A DNA stretch of 5,596 nucleotides, taken from contig DXJA01000199.1 of assembly GCA_019056875.1 (NCBI GenBank), positions 1 through 5,596 on the forward strand. Reading direction: 5' to 3'. Positions 1 through 5,474 of the stretch are shown piece after piece. Position 1 is the stretch's first letter. Every line of letters starts with the position of its first letter. Both the position numbers and the translations under genes were made by a program. The notes beneath the pieces were generated by a model. The model saw only the letters and a list, made by a program, of their open reading frames with translations, had not been told where the DNA came from and ran no database searches. This stretch comes from Candidatus Jordarchaeum madagascarense (GTDB lineage Archaea > Asgardarchaeota > Jordiarchaeia > Jordiarchaeales > Jordiarchaeaceae).

Positions 1-42
1 ACAAATTTAACATTGTCGAGATAATTAGTAAGTAAATTTCAA

Positions 43-56
43 TTTTTTAAATTTAA
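43..56 (+). promoter_or_regulatory. Possible TATA element of the VWA gene
   Basis: An uninterrupted A/T stretch (TTTTTTAAATTTAA) lies about 45-55 bases before the ATG at 99. If it acts as an archaeal TATA box, transcription would begin near 73-78. That would leave a short leader containing the GGAGA ribosome binding site. The whole 1-98 region is AT-rich, so the assignment rests on position and composition alone. Confidence 0.35.
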
Positions 57-85
57 CAGGTGTTTATTAAGAATTGAAGATGATT

Positions 86-90
86 GGAGA
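86..90 (+). promoter_or_regulatory. Ribosome binding site deciding the VWA gene start
   Basis: GGAGA lies 8 bases before the ATG at 99. An in-frame TTG at 84 would add five residues, but it overlaps this site and has no comparable purine-rich site of its own. The ATG is therefore the preferred start. Confidence 0.6.
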
Positions 91-98
91 ATTGTGAA

Positions 99-1643
99 AT
101 GTTTAAAACATCTTTTAATAGAGTTTTGGGAAGAAAAACTATCAAAGAAGATTTGCCGTATGTAGCTTCCCTATCTTTTGAGGATTTGGGAAAGCCAAAA
201 CAGGTCATTACGGGAAAGCCTATCCAGTGTCAAAAATGCGGTGGAGTCTTAACAGATCCATCTAAAATCCTAAAGGATCCAAAAATCGGCACGCATTTTA
301 AGTGCGTTTTTTGCGGCGCGGTGAACGTTGTTGACCCCAAGGATTTACCTACCCATCTTGTGGATGATGTGGATTTCATAATTGAAGAAGCTATAGAGAT
401 TAAGACCACAAGGCCAGAATTGACCGGAGATAACATCGTGGCAGTAATAGATATATCAGGTTCAATGTCCGGAGGAAAACTGGAAGCGGTGAAAAGAAGC
501 CTAGCGGAAACAATAAAGGACCTTAAGGTGAATGCTCCACTTAGCAATTTCGGCTTAATCGCCTTTGAATCCAGTGTCTATCTCATTGACTCCAACGGTA
601 AAAATGTTCTATCTATTGGAGGAGATGATATTTACTCTCAGCAGAAGATTGCCGAAATATTCAGCCATGCAAAATACAATTTTGAACCCATAGAGAAAAA
701 CGCTGACAAATGGTTAAAAGCCATATCTAAACTTCAATCCATGGATATGACCGCACTGGGTCCCGGCCTCCTAGGAGGATACACCCTTCTCAAAATGAGA
801 AGTGGAGGAAGATTACTCTTACTAACCGATGGTCTTGCAAACGTGGGATTCGGAGGCCTTGAAAGTCCAAGTACTGCAGGAAAAGGATTTTACAAAGAAC
901 TAGCGGGGAGCTGTAATTATGGAAATATAATAGTGGACGTAGTTGGTGTACGCGAAGAGGGCACAGAGAGTCGACTAGCATTAAAGACCCTAGGAGACCT
1001 AGCATTAGAAACTGGTGGAGATGTTTACTACGTAACTATGGACGAAATAGAAAGAACGTTCGCAGACATTCGAGGTAAAGGGTACATAGCTCGGAATGTT
1101 GAGGTGCAAATGTTTACTCCGCCCAGCCTAAAGCTAGTAGACGCTACCGGAACGGCTTCCGAGGCTTTGAAACCGGAAGAGCCCGTTCGGCTAGGAGGAG
1201 TAACGGCGGATAGAGAAATTTACTTTGAAATGGAAGCACCAAAAGAAATTAAAGAGGAAGAAATCCCGATCCAAGCACAGATCCAGTACATTGACTCGGA
1301 AGGAAGAAAGCATCTGCGAGTGATTTCAAAAACCGTTAAGAAAGCTAAGGATGAGGATGATTACGTAAAAACATATGAGCCAGAAATTTCAGCAGCCATG
1401 AGAGTGCAACAAGCAGGAAGAGCCGCCTACAAGGGAGACCAAGAAAAAGCTGAGGATCTTATAGAAGGGTATCAAAAACAAGTAGCCGCAGCGCCCATGG
1501 CTCCAGGAAGAGCTAAATCCATCCAAGGTGCTCTGATGAATGAACTTAAAGAATTAAAGTCTAGAACGCTTGAAGCGGAAGATAAAGTTGCAGCGGAAAG
1601 TGCAAAACAGATGAGAAAAACCCAAAAGGATCTGTTCGAATAG
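99..1643 (+). CDS. Zinc-ribbon/VWA-domain protein with Sec23/24-like domain order
   Basis: This is a 514-residue protein of unknown specific function, probably cytosolic: no signal peptide or membrane segment is visible. Residues 44-72 hold a zinc ribbon (C44-x2-C47, C69-x2-C72, the second half reading CVFCGAVN). A von Willebrand A domain spans about 112-330 with a complete metal-binding MIDAS: DISGS (D118, S120, S122), T218 and TDG (D244). A beta-rich segment follows (about 333-415, including QIQYIDSEGRKHLRV), then a charged helical tail (about 425-514) ending in heptad-like Lys/Glu sequence. Zinc finger, VWA-type trunk, beta-sandwich and helical region is the order in Sec23/Sec24 coat proteins, and local stretches resemble Sec23 from memory. 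The C-terminal gelsolin-like domain is absent. Prokaryotic VWA proteins with a beta-rich tail are also common, so a generic VWA scaffold or chaperone partner remains possible. The gene is transcribed alone and converges on the crotonase gene. Confidence 0.85.
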   Translation: MFKTSFNRVLGRKTIKEDLPYVASLSFEDLGKPKQVITGKPIQCQKCGGVLTDPSKILKDPKIGTHFKCVFCGAVNVVDPKDLPTHLVDDVDFIIEEAIEIKTTRPELTGDNIVAVIDISGSMSGGKLEAVKRSLAETIKDLKVNAPLSNFGLIAFESSVYLIDSNGKNVLSIGGDDIYSQQKIAEIFSHAKYNFEPIEKNADKWLKAISKLQSMDMTALGPGLLGGYTLLKMRSGGRLLLLTDGLANVGFGGLESPSTAGKGFYKELAGSCNYGNIIVDVVGVREEGTESRLALKTLGDLALETGGDVYYVTMDEIERTFADIRGKGYIARNVEVQMFTPPSLKLVDATGTASEALKPEEPVRLGGVTADREIYFEMEAPKEIKEEEIPIQAQIQYIDSEGRKHLRVISKTVKKAKDEDDYVKTYEPEISAAMRVQQAGRAAYKGDQEKAEDLIEGYQKQVAAAPMAPGRAKSIQGALMNELKELKSRTLEAEDKVAAESAKQMRKTQKDLFE

Positions 1644-1666
1644 GAATACGTCACAAGTCTACTCGG

Positions 1667-1688
1667 TTTTTATTTTTATTATTTTTTT
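1667..1688 (+). terminator. T-rich terminator of the VWA gene
   Basis: Starting about 24 bases after the stop codon, the plus strand has three T-runs (TTTTT, TTTTT and TTTTTTT) separated by single or few A's. No GC-rich stem precedes them, which fits the oligo-T termination known in archaea. The tract fills the spacer between the two convergent genes. On the minus strand it reads as A-runs, so it would not terminate the crotonase gene. Confidence 0.5.
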
Positions 1689-1689
1689 G

Positions 1690-2475
1690 CTAGTCTTTCT
1701 TCTTTTTCTTCTCCAAAAATTCTTTTACAAGCTCTTTATTTTCCTCAGTTTGGAAACATAGACTTTGAAGGGTCATTTCGTAGTCTAATGCCTGTTCCAT
1801 GCTCAGGTTCAGAGCTTCATTCACCGCTTTCTTTGCAACACCTAATGCTCTTGTCGGTCTTTGTGCCAAACCTTTTGCGAAATCCATTACATTTGATTCC
1901 AACTCTTCTGGGGGAACAACTCGGTTTACTAGACCTAGATGCTCTGCCTCCTTCGCGTCAAAAATTCTACCAGTAAAGAATAATTCCTTAGCCTTATGTA
2001 TACCCACCAATCTGGGCAGCAGATAGCTCCCGCCTCCATCCGGTCCCAGCCCCACTCTGATAAAAACCTCTCCGAAGCGAGCATTTTCAGAAGCGAACAC
2101 AAGATCGCAGGCAAATGCTATATTGCAAGCGGCCCCAGTAGCTACCCCATTCACCGCGGCGATAATCGGTTTTTCCATGTTCCAAATGGTTGAAACTATT
2201 GTTTTAACCCCTTTCTGCAGAACTCTTCTGAGTTCTAAGGCATCCATTATATAATATTTCTCTTGCATCTGGTTTATGTCTCCACCAGCACTAAAGGCAC
2301 GACCCGCACCGGTGAGAATCACAACTCTAACACTATTATCCTGATCCAGATCTCTAAGAGCAGAAGTAATTTCATCATTCATTTCCGCCATTAAAGCATT
2401 CAATCTTTCAGGACGATTCATGGTTATTTTTGCTACACCATCAATTTTTTCGACAATTATGTGTTTGTAATTCAT
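1690..2475 (-). CDS. Crotonase-family enoyl-CoA isomerase, PaaG-like
   Basis: This is a full-length crotonase of 261 residues. Family signatures are MNRPERLNAL (19-28), the first oxyanion-hole segment FSAGGD (61-66), the second at VNGVATGAACNIAFACD (G114), and ARFGEVFIRVGLGPDGGGS (132-150) followed by LLPRLVG. The two catalytic glutamates of rat mitochondrial hydratase align with N118 and F138, so ordinary hydratase activity is unlikely. D146, in GLGPDGG, sits where PaaG and related isomerases carry their catalytic aspartate (GLxPDxGG). The probable reaction is therefore moving a double bond in an enoyl-CoA, as in beta-oxidation of unsaturated acids or in aromatic-ring degradation; the substrate is unknown. 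The C-terminus ends in five lysines and an aspartate. The start is secured by GGAGGT seven bases upstream. A generic annotation would be enoyl-CoA hydratase. Confidence 0.9.
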   Translation of the reverse strand: MNYKHIIVEKIDGVAKITMNRPERLNALMAEMNDEITSALRDLDQDNSVRVVILTGAGRAFSAGGDINQMQEKYYIMDALELRRVLQKGVKTIVSTIWNMEKPIIAAVNGVATGAACNIAFACDLVFASENARFGEVFIRVGLGPDGGGSYLLPRLVGIHKAKELFFTGRIFDAKEAEHLGLVNRVVPPEELESNVMDFAKGLAQRPTRALGVAKKAVNEALNLSMEQALDYEMTLQSLCFQTEENKELVKEFLEKKKKKD

Positions 2476-2482
2476 TTTCTAC

Positions 2483-2488
2483 ACCTCC
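2483..2488 (-). promoter_or_regulatory. Strong ribosome binding site of the crotonase gene
   Basis: On the minus strand GGAGGT lies seven bases before the ATG at 2475. It is a full match to the archaeal anti-Shine-Dalgarno sequence and fixes the start. Confidence 0.75.
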
Positions 2489-2498
2489 AAAGGAAAAT

Positions 2499-2519
2499 TG
2501 ATTTGTGATTTGTGATTTT
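2499..2519. repeat. Three tandem 7-bp units in the crotonase leader
   Basis: The plus strand reads TGATTTG, TGATTTG, TGATTTT back to back. The array lies 10 bases upstream of the crotonase ribosome binding site, so it would normally be part of the mRNA leader (AAATCA repeats in the transcript). No function is known. It may simply be a slipped-strand expansion. Confidence 0.7.
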
Positions 2520-2580
2520 GAGAATTAATGATTAACTATCTCAGTAAAAATTTGCTTGAGTTATTAATTTCATTTATTAT

Positions 2581-2616
2581 GATTAATCTTGTTAACATGG
2601 TTAATGTTCTTAACAC
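2581..2616. repeat. Four 9-bp-spaced TTAA units upstream of the crotonase gene
   Basis: TTAA occurs at 2583, 2592, 2601 and 2610, exactly nine bases apart. This gives four degenerate 9-mers: GATTAATCT, TGTTAACAT, GGTTAATGT, TCTTAACAC. The array also contains the palindromes GATTAATC and GTTAAC and the inverted pair TTAAC-ATG-GTTAA. It starts about 105 bases upstream of the crotonase ATG. A regulator binding site is plausible but inferred. The surrounding DNA is AT-rich, which raises the chance of coincidence. Confidence 0.5.
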
Positions 2617-2631
2617 ATAATTCTTTTAGAG

Positions 2632-2642
2632 ATATAGTATAT
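2632..2642 (-). promoter_or_regulatory. Candidate TATA element upstream of the crotonase gene
   Basis: The minus strand reads ATATACTATAT, an 11-bp near-palindrome. A second copy of its core (ATACTATA) lies 22 bases further upstream at 2655-2662. If this is the TATA box, transcription would begin near 2610, inside the 9-bp TTAA array, giving a leader of about 130 bases. A weaker AT stretch at about 2560-2580 (AAATTAATAA on the minus strand) would place the TTAA array directly upstream of the promoter instead. Confidence 0.25.
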
Positions 2643-2686
2643 GTTGTTTTTGTCTATAGTATTTTTCACAAACCGAGATATGCTGC

Positions 2687-2692
2687 AAAAAA
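2687..2692 (-). terminator. Possible T6 terminator after the unknown gene
   Basis: On the minus strand a run of six T's (CATTTTTTGC) occurs about 35 bases after the stop codon at 2726. No convincing hairpin precedes it. It would separate the unknown gene from the crotonase gene, in keeping with the 250-bp gap. Confidence 0.3.
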
Positions 2693-2723
2693 TGAATAAT
2701 TCTTTGCGGATGCTTAAAGATAT

Positions 2724-2737
2724 GTTCAATATTGAAC
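2724..2737. repeat. Perfect 14-bp palindrome over a stop codon
   Basis: GTTCAATATTGAAC is an uninterrupted 14-bp palindrome that includes the last codons and the TGA of the unknown gene (stop at 2726-2728). It could be a binding site for a dimeric protein or a weak hairpin at the transcript end. The sequence is certain, the role is not. Confidence 0.6.
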
Positions 2738-3295
2738 TTCCATCATGAATTCGTACAAAACATCCTGTTCCATATTGAGGAGCAATTCTTTTGTAATATC
2801 CTCTTTCTTAAACCTCTTAGTTTCATTAATTACTAGAGAATCAGATGCCCAATGAATAAAGAGTCCTATATGAAAAACTTCCCCACACCTTAAGAACTCT
2901 CGCAGGAACTCAAACCACTGTACCGTCTCGGCCGCGTTTTCCAGTTCCTGCATTCTTTGTTCAGCTATTCTTGCTATCCTTTCTTCATTCATCTCAGGGT
3001 TCTTTTTAAGCCTCTTAAGATCTTTCTTAGTCAGTACACCGCCTCTACGGTTTAAAATTTCCAGAGTAGTGTCACAGTAACAGTGATGTTCTATGGGCCG
3101 GAAACAAACATTGTTGCTCCTCTTCTCAAGAAGTTCTTCTGGGCAGTCCTGAGGTAGAAAATCCATCCAATACTTGTAAAGAACCGGTCTGATGTTTTCC
3201 ATCTTTACTTTCTTCGGCAGAGTGGCTGTGATATAGTAGCAGATACCTTTCACCTCCCAAGATTCTTTTTTTAAAGGCGAGGTGTTTATGAACAT
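2726..3295 (-). CDS. Uncharacterised 189-residue protein
   Basis: I do not recognise this protein. It is probably soluble: no signal peptide or convincing membrane segment is seen. Residues 12-30 look beta-rich (WEVKGICYYITATL). A Cys/His-containing region follows, with C51, C64 and the cluster HHCYCD (H70, H71, C72, C74). Residues 88-140 are highly charged and probably helical, and an aromatic segment (about 137-150) contains GEVFHIGLFIHW. The Cys/His pattern could bind a metal, but it matches no spacing I know. The open frame spans 190 codons with ordinary composition, which supports a real gene. The start is uncertain: TTG at 3298 and ATG at 3295 are adjacent and neither has a ribosome binding site, which suggests a leaderless or near-leaderless transcript. 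A GGGAGG inside codons 12-15 is followed by no good in-frame start codon. The T-rich tract upstream separates it from the Fe-S operon. Confidence 0.7.
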   Translation of the reverse strand: MFINTSPLKKESWEVKGICYYITATLPKKVKMENIRPVLYKYWMDFLPQDCPEELLEKRSNNVCFRPIEHHCYCDTTLEILNRRGGVLTKKDLKRLKKNPEMNEERIARIAEQRMQELENAAETVQWFEFLREFLRCGEVFHIGLFIHWASDSLVINETKRFKKEDITKELLLNMEQDVLYEFMMEVQY

Positions 3296-3322
3296 CAATT
3301 ATTATTAAAACAAGCTGTGTTT

Positions 3323-3331
3323 TTCAAATAA
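3323..3331 (-). promoter_or_regulatory. Weak TATA candidate for the unknown gene
   Basis: The minus strand reads TTATTTGAA about 32 bases before the ATG at 3295. This distance would give a transcript starting at or just before the start codon and would explain the missing ribosome binding site. It overlaps the T-runs assigned to the upstream operon's terminator, so the call is tentative. Confidence 0.22.
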
Positions 3332-3345
3332 AAAAGATAAAAAAA
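3330..3345 (-). terminator. T-rich terminator of the Fe-S operon
   Basis: Eight bases after the LutB-like stop codon the minus strand carries T7, then ATC, then T6. No GC-rich hairpin precedes it, which is typical of archaeal oligo-T termination. It suggests that the two-gene operon ends here and that the next minus-strand gene has its own promoter. Confidence 0.55.
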
Positions 3346-3353
3346 GAGGAGTC

Positions 3354-4643
3354 TTATTTATTTGCTTTCATCCATTGTGTCTTTTGCTCGTGGGGTTCGC
3401 CGAATGGGTTCTCGTATTTCTCCATATTTTCGGCTATTTTAAGATGGGCTGGGACTCCGAAGCCTTGTTCTATCGCCATCGCTCTTAGTCTTTCAATCAT
3501 ACTCCCAGTGTCTATTCTGCCCGGACATAATTCAGTGCAAGCTTTACATCCAATACACATGAATAGCCCGTTTTTCACCGCCGCCTCGATGCCGTCCGTG
3601 AATGCGCTCCGTACAATGCCTATGCCTCCTTTGATTACCTCGGAACCATAAGCGAGTCCACCACTCAACACTGCTGTGCAGGCAAAGAAGCAGGCGCTAC
3701 AATTGGTGCAGTAGAGTAGTTCTTCGAATCCGGCTTTTTTAGCTCTGGTTCTCCAATCATCAACCAGAATTACGTGAACTTCCTGTGCCCCATGCATACC
3801 TAACACGTTTATCCCTTGGAGGTCCGCTGTTCTTGAAGGCCCCTTTATGAAGGATGTGTAACTGCCACAAATGTCAAGATAAGCCTCCATAGCCTTAATA
3901 ACGGAAGTTGCACTCTCCCAGTCGGGCACAATCTTATCTATTCCAGCAACCGCTATGTGCTTATCCGCTAGGCGTGTTATCAAACTAATGTTTCCCTCAT
4001 TCTCAATCAGTCCAATTATTCCATCCTCTGCTCCGATAGCGTTGGCTCCTGTAAGGCAGACTTTGCCTTGTAACATTTTTTCACGCATATTCTTACGAGA
4101 AGCAACACGTATAGGATCAAAATCCGGCTCCACCTTGTATCCTACATCTTTGCTGAAAATTTCTGCAACCCTTGCCAGAGGCACATGTACTCCGGGACCT
4201 ATCGGAAGACTTGGCTCTTCGCCGCTGAGCTGTATTATTCGGTCTCCAAGATCGGTTTCAATCACCGTTGTTCCCCTTTCTTCAAGGGCTTTTATTATGC
4301 CACACTCCTTGGCGGTGTTGGATTTGGATTTTGTTATTAGGTCAACGCCCTCTGTCTCCTTTAACACGTATTTTTTGGCATCTTCCGCTGTTTTGGCGAG
4401 AAAGACTTGATTATTATTTTTCTCAAGGTTTTCTTTGGCGATTTTCACAAGATCATCCAAGTTTTCTATGGAGTATTCTTTGATTTGCCGGTACTTGGCA
4501 CTCAGTTTTTTGAGGAGAGGCATCTTCTTCATTATCTGCTCGTACTTGAAATTCAATCCGAACTCAAAGAAATCCATTACCGGCTTATTTGAAACCGCTT
4601 TCTTTATCCTTTCTGAAACATATTCATGGTTTTCCTTAGACAT
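3354..4643 (-). CDS. LutB-like LUD-domain protein with two 4Fe-4S clusters
   Basis: This 429-residue protein has an N-terminal LUD domain (about 55-300) and a C-terminal ferredoxin-like domain. LUD signatures are KSKSNTAKECG (105-115), ETDLGDRIIQLSGEEPS (129-145), TGANAIGAEDG (198-208), HIAVAGIDKIVP (229-240) and GPSRTADLQG followed by VLGMHG. Cluster one is CTNCSACFFAC (C312, C315, C318, C322). It lacks the proline that usually follows the last cysteine. Cluster two is CIGCKACTELCP (C363, C366, C369, C373). LutB/YkgF acts with LutA and LutC in L-lactate oxidation, passing electrons through its Fe-S clusters, and bacterial LutB is somewhat longer (about 475). The substrate here is inferred. 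The start is set by GAGGTG seven bases before ATG 4643; an upstream in-frame TTG at 4658 overlaps that site. It follows the LutA-like gene with an 11-base gap. It could instead be an electron-transfer partner of a different dehydrogenase. Confidence 0.88.
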   Translation of the reverse strand: MSKENHEYVSERIKKAVSNKPVMDFFEFGLNFKYEQIMKKMPLLKKLSAKYRQIKEYSIENLDDLVKIAKENLEKNNNQVFLAKTAEDAKKYVLKETEGVDLITKSKSNTAKECGIIKALEERGTTVIETDLGDRIIQLSGEEPSLPIGPGVHVPLARVAEIFSKDVGYKVEPDFDPIRVASRKNMREKMLQGKVCLTGANAIGAEDGIIGLIENEGNISLITRLADKHIAVAGIDKIVPDWESATSVIKAMEAYLDICGSYTSFIKGPSRTADLQGINVLGMHGAQEVHVILVDDWRTRAKKAGFEELLYCTNCSACFFACTAVLSGGLAYGSEVIKGGIGIVRSAFTDGIEAAVKNGLFMCIGCKACTELCPGRIDTGSMIERLRAMAIEQGFGVPAHLKIAENMEKYENPFGEPHEQKTQWMKANK

Positions 4644-4650
4644 TCTAAAA

Positions 4651-4656
4651 CACCTC
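4651..4656 (-). promoter_or_regulatory. Ribosome binding site overlapping the upstream stop codon
   Basis: The minus strand reads TGAGGTG, where TGA (4657-4655) is the stop of the LutA-like gene and GAGGTG (4656-4651) precedes the LutB-like ATG at 4643 by seven bases. The overlap implies coupled translation of the two Fe-S proteins and excludes the earlier TTG as the start. Confidence 0.65.
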
Positions 4657-5374
4657 AACTAATGGCTTTCCACACAATTTCTGGCAAGTCCAGCACCTGA
4701 ACATCAACTTTCATACGCTCCGCCGCGTTGGCCAATGAGAGATTGCAGAAGGGGCAGGTAGTGATCAGAACCTTTCCCTGCTGTCGTATGACATCATTTA
4801 TCCGCTTTTCGCTTGATCTCTCGGTGTTTTCACGGTAGGCGGACATTACACCCCCACCGGCTCCACAGCACTTCGCATCCTCTCTAGATCTAATCAAATC
4901 AAAGAATTCTACGCCCGGTATAGCCTTAATGATTTCTCGGGGTTCATCATACACGCCGCAGTGTCTTGCCAAGTGGCAAGGATCGTGATAGGTTACCTTT
5001 ATTGGGAAAGAATTTTTCAAAACCAGTTTTCCAGAATCTATCAAATTCTTCAGGGTCTTCGAAATGTATTCAATCTCTATGTTAAACTCTGGTTCGACAC
5101 TAGGGTAATCACAGGTGAACGCTCTGTAGCACCCCGGACAGAAGGTTACAATCTTCTCAACACCATTAGATTTTAGGTATTCAAAATTTTTGCGCACCCT
5201 TTCCTTCGCAGCTTCTAATTGTCCAGTTCTGAAGAGAAAGCCTCCGCAACAGGGCTCATCGCTCAAAAGATCGTAATCAACTTTACACTTGTCCAAAATG
5301 TTCTTCGTGGTGGTTACTATATTCGGTCTACGATAAGGGGACATACAACCCATATACAGTAGAAAATCTCCCAT
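4655..5374 (-). CDS. LutA/HdrB-like CCG-domain iron-sulfur protein
   Basis: This 239-residue protein carries two CCG (cysteine-rich) domains, each with the full HdrB-type signature C-x31-39-CC-x35-36-CxxC. The first is C10, C42-C43, C79 and C82 (YMGCM, EPCCGG, FCPGC). The second is C133, C169-C170, C207 and C210 (DPCHLARHCG, AKCCGAGGG, TCPFC). In HdrB such motifs bind noncubane [4Fe-4S] clusters that carry out disulfide chemistry. LutA/YkgE is the same fold and size and works with LutB in lactate oxidation. The LutB-like gene immediately downstream, with its ribosome binding site over this gene's stop, makes a LutA role more likely than true heterodisulfide reductase; no HdrA or HdrC is visible. 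The ATG at 5374 gives the expected N-terminus (FLLYMGC). Its ribosome binding site is weak (GGGAT about five bases upstream). It is the first gene of the operon. Confidence 0.9.
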   Translation of the reverse strand: MGDFLLYMGCMSPYRRPNIVTTTKNILDKCKVDYDLLSDEPCCGGFLFRTGQLEAAKERVRKNFEYLKSNGVEKIVTFCPGCYRAFTCDYPSVEPEFNIEIEYISKTLKNLIDSGKLVLKNSFPIKVTYHDPCHLARHCGVYDEPREIIKAIPGVEFFDLIRSREDAKCCGAGGGVMSAYRENTERSSEKRINDVIRQQGKVLITTCPFCNLSLANAAERMKVDVQVLDLPEIVWKAIS

Positions 5375-5430
5375 AACAATCCCGCATTAATAGTTTCTAT
5401 GTAAGATATGAACCAGATAATTTGTTTTGA

Positions 5431-5442
5431 ATTTATATATTT
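5431..5442 (-). promoter_or_regulatory. TATA box of the Fe-S operon
   Basis: The minus strand reads AAATATATAAAT with a purine-rich GTAGA just upstream, resembling an archaeal BRE-TATA element. It lies about 60 bases before the ATG at 5374. Transcription would start near 5410, leaving a leader of about 35 bases. This is the best promoter match in the window. Confidence 0.5.
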
Positions 5443-5474
5443 CTACAGTTTATGATATTCATAGTGGACTTTAA

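Noticed and set aside
80..97. Five-codon reading frame (MIGEL then stop) ending one base before the VWA ATG
   Set aside because: It has no ribosome binding site of its own, and its codons contain the GGAGA site of the real gene, so it is most likely a by-product of that sequence.
84..98. TTG at 84 as the start of the VWA gene
   Set aside because: It overlaps the ribosome binding site that serves the ATG at 99 and lacks a purine-rich site upstream at proper spacing.
3955..4410. A 151-codon plus-strand frame opposite the LutB-like gene
   Set aside because: It lies wholly antisense to a well-supported gene, has no family features and no ribosome binding site, and is explained as a shadow of the conserved coding sequence.
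4644..4658. TTG at 4658 as the start of the LutB-like gene
   Set aside because: It lies inside the GAGGTG ribosome binding site region and overlaps the end of the LutA-like gene. The ATG at 4643 has correct spacing.
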